A DNA stretch of 64,000 nucleotides. It comes from Amycolatopsis benzoatilytica AK 16/65 (lineage in GTDB: Bacteria; Actinomycetota; Actinomycetes; Mycobacteriales; Pseudonocardiaceae). The notes beneath the pieces are model-generated. The model made no database searches. It was not told the DNA's origin and saw only the letters and a list, made by a program, of their open reading frames with translations. Below are positions 52,424 through 60,657 of this stretch, piece after piece (within the stretch, counting starts at the first letter, position 1; each line of letters opens with the position of its first letter). The position numbers and the translations under genes are program-made. Location of the stretch: NCBI RefSeq assembly GCF_000383915.1, contig NZ_KB912942.1:566506-630505 (forward strand), written 5' to 3'.

Positions 52424-53613
52424 AGCGGCTCCGCAAAACCCTGGCCGGCTCGCTCGCCGGGGTGCTCGTGCTCGCCGGATGCAGCGACGGCGGGTTCAAC
52501 GGCCTGTACTCGACGCCGCTGCCCGGCGGCCCGGACGTCGGCGACCACCCGTACCACGTGACCGCGTTGTTCACCGACGTGCTGGACCTGGTGCCGCAGG
52601 CGAACGTGAAGGTGAACGACGTCCCGGTCGGCCGGATCGACCGGATCTCGCTCACCCCGGACACCCGGTCGGCGCTGGTGTCGATGACCGTGAACGGCGA
52701 TGTCGCGCTGCCCGCGAATGCGCGCGCCGAGCTGCGCCAGTCGAGCCTGCTCGGCGAGAAGTTCGTGGAGCTGAGCGAGCCGACCGGGGAGAAGCCTGCG
52801 GGGAAGCTCGCCGACGGCGCGCAGATCCCGCTGGGCCGCACGAACCGCAATCCGGAGATCGAGGAGGTGCTGGGCGCGTTGTCGCTGCTGCTCAACGGCG
52901 GTGGCATCGACCAGCTGCAGAACATCAGCCACGAGCTCAACGACGCGTTGTCCGGCAACGAACCGCAGATGCGCGCGCTGCTGTCCCGAGTGGACGATCT
53001 GGCCACCCAGCTGGACGGGCACAAGGCGGAGATCCTGCGCGCGATCGACGGGCTCGGGAAGCTGTCCGCGACGCTCGCCGGGCAGCAGCAGAACCTCGCC
53101 ACCGCGCTGGACAAGCTGTCGCCCGGGCTGAAGATCGTGGCAGACCAGCGCGAGCAGCTGGTGGGCATGCTGAACGCGTTGAACAAGCTGTCGTCGACGG
53201 CGGTGGACACCGTGCACCGCAGCCGCGACCAGCTCGTCGCGAACCTCAAGGCACTGGAACCGACGCTGCGCCAGCTCGGCGCCGCGGGCAAGGACCTGCC
53301 GAACGCGCTGCAGATCCTGCTGACCTATCCCTTCCCGGACTACGCGGGCAACGTGATCAAGGGCGACTACGCGAACGTCGACGCGCGCGTCGATCTGGAC
53401 CTGGACAAACTGGTGCAGAATTTCGCGAACTCGTCGCAGCCGCCGTTCCAGCTGCCGACGCCTTCGCTGCCCGGGGCGAACCCGCCGGCCGCGGGCAACG
53501 GCGCGCCACCGCTCTCGCTGCCGCTGCCGGCGAACGGCTCCGGGCCGAGCAAACCGAGCATGGGCGGACCACTGGGCGGATTGCTCGGCGGTCTGGTAGG
53601 AGGCGGCGGATGA
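52420..53613 (+). CDS. mce4E: Mce family lipoprotein Mce4E (LprN-like)
   Basis: 397 residues. A lipoprotein signal peptide ends in the lipobox LAGC with Cys 21 as the lipidation site; in mce operons the fifth Mce protein is normally the lipoprotein. MCE domain (VLDLVPQANVKVNDVPVGRIDRISL) and helical region follow. The C-terminal 60 residues are Pro/Gly-rich, ending in GGLLGGLVGGGG. ATG overlaps the mce4D stop by 4 nt. Confidence 0.95.
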   Translation: MKRLRKTLAGSLAGVLVLAGCSDGGFNGLYSTPLPGGPDVGDHPYHVTALFTDVLDLVPQANVKVNDVPVGRIDRISLTPDTRSALVSMTVNGDVALPANARAELRQSSLLGEKFVELSEPTGEKPAGKLADGAQIPLGRTNRNPEIEEVLGALSLLLNGGGIDQLQNISHELNDALSGNEPQMRALLSRVDDLATQLDGHKAEILRAIDGLGKLSATLAGQQQNLATALDKLSPGLKIVADQREQLVGMLNALNKLSSTAVDTVHRSRDQLVANLKALEPTLRQLGAAGKDLPNALQILLTYPFPDYAGNVIKGDYANVDARVDLDLDKLVQNFANSSQPPFQLPTPSLPGANPPAAGNGAPPLSLPLPANGSGPSKPSMGGPLGGLLGGLVGGGG

Positions 53614-54851
53614 GGACGCGCAAAACCCGGATCCAGCTGCTGGCGTTCCTGCTGATCGCGGTGGTGTCGGTCGGGTACGCGGGCGGCCACTACGCCGGTC
53701 TCGACCGGCTGTTCGGCAATCGCGGCTACCACGTCACGCTGAAGCTGCCCGATTCCGGCGGGATCTTCGTGAACTCCGAGGTGGCCTACCGCGGCGTGAC
53801 CATCGGCCGGGTCGGGGACCTGACGCTCACCGGGCACGGCATCGACGTCCGGCTCGACATCGACTCCGGCGGCCCGGACATCCCGGCCGCGCTGCACGCG
53901 CAGGTCGCGAACCGGTCGGCGGTCGGGGAGCAGTTCGTGGACCTGCTGCCGGACCGCGAGACCGGCCCGTACCTGCGGGACGGTGCGGTGATCACGCAGG
54001 ATCGGGCTTCGCTGCCCGCGACGCCGGACTCGGTGCTGACGCATCTCGACGGCCTGGTGTCGAGCGTCCGGCCGGAGTCGTTGAAGACCGTGGTGGACGA
54101 GACGTACAACGCGTTCGCCGGTGCCGGACCGGAGCTGCAGAAACTGTTGGACAGCACCAGTTCGCTCACCGCGACGGCGGCTCAGTACGTGCCGGACACG
54201 CAGGCGCTGCTGGCGAACTCGCGGACCGTGTTCGCCACCCAGGAGCGGCAGGCGCAGAACATCACGTCGTTCGCGTCCGGGCTCAAGACGATCAGCGCGC
54301 AGCTGAAATCGTCGGATCCGGCGCTGCGCCAGGTGATCGACGAGGCTCCGCAGGTGAGCCGGCAGATCAGCGACCTGCTGGCGGTCTCCGGGACCGATCT
54401 CGGGGTGCTGTTCGCGAACTCGCTCACGACCGCGCAGGTCACCTCGATGCGCACCGACGCGCTTGAGGAACTGCTGGTGGCGTACCCGGTGATCTCGGCC
54501 TTCTCGCCGACGACGTCGCCGGACGGCACCGGGCACCTCGGCGTGGTGTTCAACTTCTTCGACCCGCATTCGTGCACGAAGGGCTACGAGGGCACGAAGC
54601 AGCGCCCGGCCAACGACACCAGCGAAGCACCGGTCAACATGAACGCCTACTGCGCGGAACCGCCGGGCGGCCCGGTCGAGGTGCGCGGTGCGCAGAACGC
54701 GCCGTACGCCGGCAAGCCGCCGGCGATTCCCGCTGCGCCCAAGGCGACCGGGACCGCGGACGGGTCTTCGGCGCAGCAGCTGCCCGGTTTGCTGGGCCAG
54801 CTGGGGACGCCGTCGAAGGGCGGGCTCGGCGCGCTGCTGGGCGGTTCGTGA
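53610..54851 (+). CDS. mce4F: Mce family protein Mce4F
   Basis: 413 residues. Membrane helix (IQLLAFLLIAVVSVGYAGGHYA), MCE domain (LPDSGGIFVNSEVAYRGVTIGRVGDL), helical region, cysteines in HSCTKGY and AYCAEPPG. C-terminal Ala/Pro/Gly tail. ATG overlaps the mce4E stop. The frame is open upstream through mce4E, but the Mce N-terminus fixes the start. Completes the A-F set, so the importer looks intact. Confidence 0.95.
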   Translation: MRTRKTRIQLLAFLLIAVVSVGYAGGHYAGLDRLFGNRGYHVTLKLPDSGGIFVNSEVAYRGVTIGRVGDLTLTGHGIDVRLDIDSGGPDIPAALHAQVANRSAVGEQFVDLLPDRETGPYLRDGAVITQDRASLPATPDSVLTHLDGLVSSVRPESLKTVVDETYNAFAGAGPELQKLLDSTSSLTATAAQYVPDTQALLANSRTVFATQERQAQNITSFASGLKTISAQLKSSDPALRQVIDEAPQVSRQISDLLAVSGTDLGVLFANSLTTAQVTSMRTDALEELLVAYPVISAFSPTTSPDGTGHLGVVFNFFDPHSCTKGYEGTKQRPANDTSEAPVNMNAYCAEPPGGPVEVRGAQNAPYAGKPPAIPAAPKATGTADGSSAQQLPGLLGQLGTPSKGGLGALLGGS

Positions 54852-55351
54852 TGAACCCGGTCCGCACCGGACGGCTGCTCGGAGTGCTGGCCGTCGTCGC
54901 GGTGCTGGCCGCGGCGTGGTTCGGCTGGTCGTGGTGGAACGCCGCGCACGACGACAGCCTGGCGCGCGGCCGCGCCCGGGACGCGGTGCTGGCGGCCGCG
55001 AGCGCCGATCTGGTCGCGCTCAACACCATCGACTACCGCACGAGTTCCGCGGACGTGGACAGGTGGATCGCCGCTACCACCGGCCAGTACGGCAAGGACC
55101 TCTCCGGCGACCGGCAGATGCAGATCGACCGGGCGAAGACCACGAAGACAGTGTCGACGGCTTCGCTGGTCCAAGCCGCGGTCACGGAACTGGACCCGGC
55201 CCCGGGCACGGCGCGGCTGATCGCGGTGCTGAACGTCCGGGTGAGCACCGGGGGCGGCCCCTCGATGGAGAAACAAGCGCGGCTGACGGTGGACTTCGCG
55301 CGCGCTGGTGACGAGTGGAAAATCAGCGCGGTGCAGGCGGTGGGCTCGTGA
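54851..55351 (+). CDS. mam4A: Mce-associated membrane protein Mam4A
   Basis: 166 residues. One N-terminal membrane helix (LLGVLAVVAVLAAAWFGWSWW) followed by a small extracytoplasmic NTF2-like/VirB8-like domain (DAVLAAASADLVALNTIDYRTSSADVDRWI ... DEWKISAVQAV). Such proteins follow mce genes and stabilize the complex. Its ATG shares one base with the mce4F stop (TGATG). Stop overlaps mam4B as GTGA. Confidence 0.9.
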   Translation: MNPVRTGRLLGVLAVVAVLAAAWFGWSWWNAAHDDSLARGRARDAVLAAASADLVALNTIDYRTSSADVDRWIAATTGQYGKDLSGDRQMQIDRAKTTKTVSTASLVQAAVTELDPAPGTARLIAVLNVRVSTGGGPSMEKQARLTVDFARAGDEWKISAVQAVGS

Positions 55352-55836
55352 GGTCGCGGACTGTCGCGATGGGAATCGGCGGCGTCGCGGCCGCCTGTGC
55401 GGTGTGGTTCGGCGTGCAAGCGTCGCTGCTGCAGCCCGAGGACGACGAAGCGTTGGTCGACCAGGCTGCGACGGCTCAGGTGACGCAGCAGGTGAGCGCT
55501 GCGGTGAAGGCGGTTTTCTCTTACGACTACGCGAATCTGGACCGTACCGAGCGCGCCGCGTCGGAGGTGCTGACCGGCGACGCGGTGCGGCAGTACCAGG
55601 GCCAGTTCGCGGCGGCGCGGAAGCGGGCGACCGACGAGAAGCTGGTCCGGACGACGACCGTCCGCTCGATCGGAGTCCGCTCGCTGCGCGGGGACGACGC
55701 GAGCCTGCTGGTCTTCCTTGACCAGCAAACGATCCTGCCGGGCGGGGGCGTGCCGAAGTCGTCGGTGGGGCAGCTTTCGGTGACGGCGCACCGGGTGGAC
55801 GGGCAATGGCGGATCACCGGGCTGGATCCGCTGTAG
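55348..55836 (+). CDS. mam4B: Mce-associated membrane protein Mam4B
   Basis: 162 residues with the same layout as Mam4A: an N-terminal helix (VAMGIGGVAAACAVWFGV) and an extracytoplasmic domain (VKAVFSYDYANLDRTERAASEVLTG ... RVDGQWRITGLDPL). GTG 55348 overlaps the mam4A stop. It is the last gene of the mce4 operon and ends 12 bp before the stop of the convergent SGNH hydrolase, with no terminator between them. Confidence 0.9.
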   Translation: MRSRTVAMGIGGVAAACAVWFGVQASLLQPEDDEALVDQAATAQVTQQVSAAVKAVFSYDYANLDRTERAASEVLTGDAVRQYQGQFAAARKRATDEKLVRTTTVRSIGVRSLRGDDASLLVFLDQQTILPGGGVPKSSVGQLSVTAHRVDGQWRITGLDPL

Positions 55837-55848
55837 CCCGGCGGGCCG

Positions 55849-56994
55849 CTATCCGGAGAACGGCCCGCCGTCCCCGAACACCGTGTCCGCGAACCGCTCG
55901 CCCACCAGCCGATGCGTCGCCGCGTCCGGGTGCAGCGCGTCCGGCAACGGGTGCGCCGCGAAGTCCTTTTCTCCGTAAAGCGAAAGGCCGTCGACATAGA
56001 ACAGCGCGGCGTCCCCTCGCGCGGCCACGATCCGCGCCAGTTCCTGCCGGATCACCCGCAGCGTCAGCTTGCCCTCCGCGACCGCGCGAGGATCCCCGGT
56101 CGCCCGGAACCGCAGCGATCCGTCGCGGAAGTCCGGTGCTCCCGGCCCGGGAGTGTCCTCGTGGATCGGGCACAGCAGCGGCGAAATCACCGCAAGCGGC
56201 GCCTCCGGATGTCCTTCCCGGATGGTGTCGAGGAACCCGTGCACCGCGGGCCCGAAAGCCCGCAGCCGGATCAGGTCCGCGTTCACCAGGTTGATGCCGA
56301 GCTTCACGCTCACCAGGTCGGCCGGCGTGTCCCGCATCGCCCGCGAGGTGAACGGGTCCAGCAGGGCGCTCCCGCTGAACCCCAGGTTGACCAGTTCCAC
56401 TCCGGCGCGCGCGGCGGCCAGCGCCGCCCACGTCGACGCCGGACCGGCCGCACCGGTCCCGTGGCTGATCGAACTGCCGTGGTGCAGCCAGACTCGCCGG
56501 GTGACCGGCACCGCCGAAACCGGAGCGTTGGTGCGCAGCGCGAGCAGCCGGGTGGTTTCGTTGTACGGCAGCCAGATCTCGACGTTCTTGTCCCCGGCGG
56601 GCAGATCGGAGAACCGGACCGTGCCGGGGGCGCCGGGCTGGGTCGAGCCGGTCCCGGACATCATGTCGAGCGTCAGCACGTCGCCGCCGGAGACGGTGCC
56701 GGCGCCGGCGGGCACGCCGTCGAGGATGAGGTCGTAGCTGCCGTCCGGAAGCGGCGGCAGGCCCTCGTAGCCGACTTTCGTGCGGTGCGTGTCCAGCTCG
56801 ATCACCGTCGCGGAAGTGCGGAACGCCAGCCGCACCCCGGAAGGCTGGGTTTCCGCCATCGCGAGCCGGCTGTCGGTGTTCTGCGCCCTGGCACGGGCGG
56901 GCAGCCGGTGCGGCAGCAGCCCTTGCCGGGTGGGTTCCAGTTCCAGCGCTCCGCGCACCAGCTCTTCGCCGACCGGCGTGATGATCCACTGCAT
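55849..56994 (-). CDS. SGNH/GDSL-type hydrolase with N-terminal jelly-roll domain
   Basis: 381 residues. Residues 1-165 form a beta-rich domain (the SGNH N-terminal type). The hydrolase part carries block I GSSISHG (nucleophile Ser), block II NLGFSGSALL, block III KLGINLVN and block V DALHPD (Asp/His). This two-domain form resembles CE2-like carbohydrate esterases, but the substrate is unknown. No signal peptide. ATG 56994 begins MQWIITPVG; the frame upstream is spurious. Convergent with mam4B. Confidence 0.85.
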   Translation of the reverse strand: MQWIITPVGEELVRGALELEPTRQGLLPHRLPARARAQNTDSRLAMAETQPSGVRLAFRTSATVIELDTHRTKVGYEGLPPLPDGSYDLILDGVPAGAGTVSGGDVLTLDMMSGTGSTQPGAPGTVRFSDLPAGDKNVEIWLPYNETTRLLALRTNAPVSAVPVTRRVWLHHGSSISHGTGAAGPASTWAALAAARAGVELVNLGFSGSALLDPFTSRAMRDTPADLVSVKLGINLVNADLIRLRAFGPAVHGFLDTIREGHPEAPLAVISPLLCPIHEDTPGPGAPDFRDGSLRFRATGDPRAVAEGKLTLRVIRQELARIVAARGDAALFYVDGLSLYGEKDFAAHPLPDALHPDAATHRLVGERFADTVFGDGGPFSG

Positions 56995-57017
56995 GGCGGC
57001 GAGTCTGCCAGCGGCGG

Positions 57018-57500
57018 TCAGCCGTCCCACACCTCGGCGCCCTGCCGGACCACCTCGACCGGGGCGGCCGCCGAAACCGGCCACAGGTCCAGCACGTACC
57101 GGAAGTGCTCGCCGAATTCGTGGTCGTGCCACTCCGCGTCCGGCGGACCGCTTTCCACATAGGACACTCGGACTCGGTACCGCCCGGGCGGTACCGCGAT
57201 CCGGTGCTCGTACCCGGCGTAGTCGGCCGGCCCGGCCAGCGCCGCTTCGCCGCCGGGCAGGTCGAGGTCGGCCTCCACGACGTGGGACGCCTCCGCCCGC
57301 AGCGGCGGGGCGGCGGGCCCGATCGTCACGTCCGTCTCGACCCAGTCCGATCGCGCGGTCGCCACGGAGAGCGACGAGGGCTCCACCGCGACGCGCCACC
57401 GGGCCACCGCGTCCTCGGTCCACCCGCCGTCGCCGCGACGCCAGGCGCTCTTGTCCCGCAACGAGAACTGCCGCTGATCCGCATGCACCAGGTACCGCAC
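57018..57500 (-). CDS. Hypothetical protein
   Basis: 160 residues, not recognized. It is acidic and beta-rich, with several Trp and His residues (SAWRRGDGGWTEDAVARWRVAVEP, SYVESGPPDAEWHDHEFGEHFRYVLDLWP). No signal peptide or helix. GTG 57500 follows TAACGT by 7 nt, and GGTGAC 17 bp further upstream is a fair -35. It ends 23 bp before the SGNH gene and is probably co-transcribed with it. Divergent from the aminotransferase gene. Confidence 0.72.
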   Translation of the reverse strand: MRYLVHADQRQFSLRDKSAWRRGDGGWTEDAVARWRVAVEPSSLSVATARSDWVETDVTIGPAAPPLRAEASHVVEADLDLPGGEAALAGPADYAGYEHRIAVPPGRYRVRVSYVESGPPDAEWHDHEFGEHFRYVLDLWPVSAAAPVEVVRQGAEVWDG

Positions 57501-57507
57501 GGAGGTT

Positions 57508-57571
57508 ACGTTAGCCGACCTGAGCCGGGGGTCACCCGAAATGGTTTGCGAGAGCGGTTTAGCGTGGTGGT
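57508..57571. promoter_or_regulatory. Divergent leaderless promoters
   Basis: Leftward: TAACGT (57513-57508) with GGTGAC 17 bp upstream and 7 nt to GTG 57500. Rightward: TAGCGT (57560-57565) with 6 nt to ATG 57572. Neither start has a Shine-Dalgarno sequence. Confidence 0.5.
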
Positions 57572-58810
57572 ATGACCACAGCTCCTGTCGACGTCGACAC
57601 CGCCCGTCGCGACTACGCTGCGCTGGTCGAGCGCGGCCTGTCCCTGGACATCACCCGGGGCAAGCCGTCGCCCCGGCAGCTCGACCTCTCCGCGGATCTC
57701 CTCACCCTGCCGAACGGCCAGTACAAGGCCGAGGACGGCACGGACACCCGCAATTACGGCGGGCTCAAGGGGCTGCCGGAGCTGCGCCGCATCTTCGCCG
57801 GCGCGCTGCAGGTGCCGGTCGAGCAGCTGTTCGCGGCGGGCAACTCCAGCCTGGAGCTGATGCACGACACCATCGCCCAGGCGATGCTCAGCACGCTGCC
57901 GGGCGCGGAGCGCCGCTGGGCCGACGAGCCGCGGATCGCGATGCTGTGCCCGGTGCCCGGCTATGACCGGCACTTCGCGCTCGCCGAGCGGTTCGGCATC
58001 GAGCTGATCCCGGTCCCGATGACCGAGGACGGCCCGGACATGGACGTCGTCGAGCGCCTCGTCGCCGAGGACGCCGCGGTCAAGGGCATCTGGTGCGTGC
58101 CGAAGTACTCGAACCCGACCGGCGTGACCTTCACCGACGAGGTCGCCCGCCGGCTCGCGACGATGCCGACCGCCGCGCCGGACTTCCGGATCATCTGGGA
58201 CAACGCGTACGCGGTGCACCACCTCACCGACACCGAGACCCCGGTGGCCGACATCCTCGCGCTCTGCGCCGAGGCCGGGAACCCGGACCGCGTCTTCGTG
58301 TACGGCTCCACCTCGAAGATCACCTTCGCGGGTGCCGGCGTCGGGTTCTTCGGGGCGTCCGAGGCCAACCTCGCCTGGTGGCAGGGCGTCCTCGGCAAGC
58401 GCACCATCGGCCCGGACAAGGTCAACCAGCTGCGGCACGCGATGTTTCTCAAGGACGCCGACGGCGTCCGCGCGCTCATGCGCAAGCACGCCGAGCTGAT
58501 CGCGCCGAAGTTCGAGGCGGTCGAGCGCATCCTCTCCGAGGAGATCTCCGACCTCGCCACCTGGACCAAGCCGACCGGCGGCTACTTCATTTCGCTGACC
58601 GTGCCCGACGGCACCGCGAAGGAGGTCGTGCGGCTGGCCAAGGAGGCGGGCATCGCGCTCACTCCGGCCGGCGCCACCCACCCGCACGGCGACGACCCGG
58701 CCGACGCGGTCATCCGCATCGCGCCGACTTTCCCGGACCTGCCCGAGGTGGAGGAAGCCGTCCGCGGCCTCGCCGTCTGCGTGCGGCTCGCGGTCGCGCA
58801 GCGCGCCTGA
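57572..58810 (+). CDS. Aspartate aminotransferase, type Ic
   Basis: 412 residues. The sequence is of the subgroup Ic aminotransferases (Rv3565/AspB-like). RGKPSPRQLDLS at the N-terminus, AAGNSSLELMHDTIAQAML, PKYSNPTGVTFTDEV and DNAYAVHHL are conserved. The PLP lysine is in YGSTSKITFAGAGVGFF. It should make aspartate from oxaloacetate and glutamate. Leaderless ATG. A strong hairpin follows the stop codon, so it is a single-gene unit. Confidence 0.93.
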   Translation: MTTAPVDVDTARRDYAALVERGLSLDITRGKPSPRQLDLSADLLTLPNGQYKAEDGTDTRNYGGLKGLPELRRIFAGALQVPVEQLFAAGNSSLELMHDTIAQAMLSTLPGAERRWADEPRIAMLCPVPGYDRHFALAERFGIELIPVPMTEDGPDMDVVERLVAEDAAVKGIWCVPKYSNPTGVTFTDEVARRLATMPTAAPDFRIIWDNAYAVHHLTDTETPVADILALCAEAGNPDRVFVYGSTSKITFAGAGVGFFGASEANLAWWQGVLGKRTIGPDKVNQLRHAMFLKDADGVRALMRKHAELIAPKFEAVERILSEEISDLATWTKPTGGYFISLTVPDGTAKEVVRLAKEAGIALTPAGATHPHGDDPADAVIRIAPTFPDLPEVEEAVRGLAVCVRLAVAQRA

Positions 58811-58822
58811 TCATCCCTGGCC

Positions 58823-58860
58823 CCGTGCCGCCGCCACCCGCTACGGTGGCGGCGGCACGG
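58823..58860 (+). terminator. Strong hairpin terminator
   Basis: Sixteen-base arms 58823-58838 (CCGTGCCGCCGCCACC) and 58845-58860 are perfect complements with a 6-nt loop, 12 nt after the aminotransferase stop and 20 nt before the next ATG. Confidence 0.85.
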
Positions 58861-58880
58861 TCGTATCCAGGGGGGGCACG

Positions 58881-59981
58881 ATGCGGGTTCTGATCGCCGG
58901 CGGCGGAGTCGCCGGCACCGTCACGGCGATGGCGCTGCAGCTGGCCGGGCACGAACCGGTGGTGTTCGAAGCGCATCCCAGCGGGGGAGCGGACGCCGGT
59001 GCTTTCCTGACCGTCATGCACAACGGGATGGACGCGTTGCGAGCCATCGGCGCCGACACTCCGGTGATCGACGCGTCCTTCGCCGCGCTCGGCGTCGAGG
59101 CCATCGGCCCGGATGGCGCCACGGTCGGCACCCGCACCTTCGACAGCGGTCTCGACGGTCCGCGCACTCTCACCCGCGCGGTGTTTTACCGCGTGCTCCA
59201 ACAAGAAGCGGAACGCCGCGGCATCCAGCTGGTGCACGGCCGCCGTCTCACCGGGGCGACCGGGACCGACCGCGTCACCGCGAGCTTCGCCGATGGCACC
59301 ACCGAATCGGGTGATCTGCTCATCGGTGCGGACGGTCTGCACTCCGTCGTTCGAACGCTCATCGACCCGCGGGCCGAGCCGCCGCGCTACACCGGCCTCA
59401 CGGTGGTCTACGGCTACACCCGGGCCGAAGGCCTGCCCGCCGCCCCCGGCGTCTACCGGATGATCCGCGGCAGCCGTGCCGCGTTCGGCTACACCACCGC
59501 TCCGGACGGCGCGACTTTCTGGTTCGCTCGCGTCCCGGACGTCGAACGTTCCCGGGACGAGCTAGCCGCCGTCACCCCGGCCGGCTGGCGTGAGTTCACT
59601 CACGCCGCGTTCGCCGGCGACCCGTTGCCGTGCGCCGAAATCGTGGCCGCGACCGGTGACGACGTGTACGGCGGGCACTCCTACGACCTGCCGACCACGC
59701 GCGTCTGGTCGACCCCGACGATGGCTCTCGTCGGCGACGCCGCCCACGCCGCGTCGCCTGCCGCGGGGCAGGGTGCGTCGATGGCACTGGAGGACTCAGT
59801 GGTCCTCGGCCAGTGCCTGCGCGACCTGCCGGACGCACCCGCCGCGTTCGCCGCCTACGAGCGGCTGCGCCGGGCGCGGGTGGAGAAACTGGTCGCGGTC
59901 AGCGCGGGCAACGACACCGGCGCGGACCGAGGCTGGGCATACCGGCATCATCTGGACTGGCGAGCGCGAATCACGGCGTGA
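58881..59981 (+). CDS. FAD-dependent monooxygenase (PHBH fold)
   Basis: 366 residues. N-terminal dinucleotide-binding GGGVAG (about 7-12), central GADGLHSVVR and C-terminal GDAAHAASPAAGQGASMALEDS are the three flavin-binding motifs of class A aromatic hydroxylases. The substrate cannot be told. A G-run (AGGGGGGG) before the ATG acts as ribosome site. No partner genes for a pathway are adjacent. Confidence 0.9.
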   Translation: MRVLIAGGGVAGTVTAMALQLAGHEPVVFEAHPSGGADAGAFLTVMHNGMDALRAIGADTPVIDASFAALGVEAIGPDGATVGTRTFDSGLDGPRTLTRAVFYRVLQQEAERRGIQLVHGRRLTGATGTDRVTASFADGTTESGDLLIGADGLHSVVRTLIDPRAEPPRYTGLTVVYGYTRAEGLPAAPGVYRMIRGSRAAFGYTTAPDGATFWFARVPDVERSRDELAAVTPAGWREFTHAAFAGDPLPCAEIVAATGDDVYGGHSYDLPTTRVWSTPTMALVGDAAHAASPAAGQGASMALEDSVVLGQCLRDLPDAPAAFAAYERLRRARVEKLVAVSAGNDTGADRGWAYRHHLDWRARITA

Positions 59982-59996
59982 GCGGGGCACGGACGA

Positions 59997-60008
59997 TACG
60001 ATCCGCGC
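59997..60008 (+). promoter_or_regulatory. Leaderless -10 of the YbjQ gene
   Basis: TACGAT (59997-60002) plus 6 nt to ATG 60009. No Shine-Dalgarno sequence. Confidence 0.45.
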
Positions 60009-60479
60009 ATGACTCAAGCTGCCCCACCGCAACAGGCGCACCAGCAGTTCCCCATCCTGCTGTCGACGATGAACGATCTGCCCGGGTACCGGGTGGTCCG
60101 CGTGTTCGGCGAGGTCTTCGGCCTCACCGTCCGCAGCCGCAACATGTTCTCCAACATCGGGTCCGGTTTCAAGGCGATGGGCGGCGGCGAGCTCAAGGGC
60201 CTGACCAAGCTGCTGTCCGACTCCCGGTACGAGGCGCTCTTCCGCCTGTGCCAGGAAGCCATGAACCACGGCGCCAACGCGGTCCTCGCGCTCCGCTTCG
60301 ACTGCAACGAGATCGCCGGCACCGCCAGCGAGATCGCCGCTTACGGCACCGCGGTGTACGTGGTCCCGGACGGCGCTCAGCAGGCTCCGCAACAGCAGGC
60401 ACCGCAACAGCAGCAGGCACCCCAGCAGCAGTACGCGCAGCAGGGCCAGCAGCAGTTCCAGGCCCCGCCGCAGGGCTGA
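60009..60479 (+). CDS. YbjQ/UPF0145 family protein with Gln/Pro tail
   Basis: 156 residues. Residues 15-120 form the YbjQ (heavy-metal-binding-like) domain: ILLSTMNDLPGYRVVRVFGEVFGLTVRSRNMF ... ALFRLCQEAMNHGANAVLALRFDCNEIAGTASEIAAYGTAVYV. The last 33 residues are almost all Gln, Pro and Ala in repeats of APQQQ, an unusual disordered tail. Function in the family is unknown. Leaderless start. Followed by palindromic element copy C. Confidence 0.88.
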   Translation: MTQAAPPQQAHQQFPILLSTMNDLPGYRVVRVFGEVFGLTVRSRNMFSNIGSGFKAMGGGELKGLTKLLSDSRYEALFRLCQEAMNHGANAVLALRFDCNEIAGTASEIAAYGTAVYVVPDGAQQAPQQQAPQQQQAPQQQYAQQGQQQFQAPPQG

Positions 60480-60514
60480 CGCCGCCGCCCGCGAGCCCGT
60501 GCGTCCGAAGATGT

Positions 60515-60563
60515 CGTGAAGGACCCCTTGAGGGAATGAGATTCCGGCAAGGGGCCCTTCACG
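60515..60563 (+). repeat. Dispersed palindromic element, copy C
   Basis: Left arm 60515-60537 and right arm 60541-60563 pair at 20 of 23 positions. It shares the AGATTCC core and the GTGAAGG / CCTTCAC ends with copies A and B, in the same orientation relative to the upstream + strand gene. It lies 35 nt after the YbjQ stop. Confidence 0.83.
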
Positions 60564-60607
60564 GACGGTCGATCCTGGGCCAGGGCAATAGGCTCCCGGC
60601 CGACGAA

Positions 60608-60639
60608 ACGGGCCCGCACCGGAAAAGGCGCGGGCCCGT
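60608..60639 (-). terminator. Hairpin terminator of the acyl-CoA synthetase gene
   Basis: ACGGGCCCGC (60608-60617) and GCGGGCCCGT (60630-60639) form a perfect 10-bp stem with a 12-nt loop. On the minus strand a short TT(T) follows the stem, 18 nt after the stop. Confidence 0.75.
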
Positions 60640-60657
60640 ATTCGCGGAATCCGGGAA

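Noticed and set aside
37566-55836. Secondary-metabolite cluster
   Set aside because: No ketosynthase, condensation or terpene-synthase domains are present. The dehydrogenases, ferredoxin and Mce proteins match a sterol catabolic locus.
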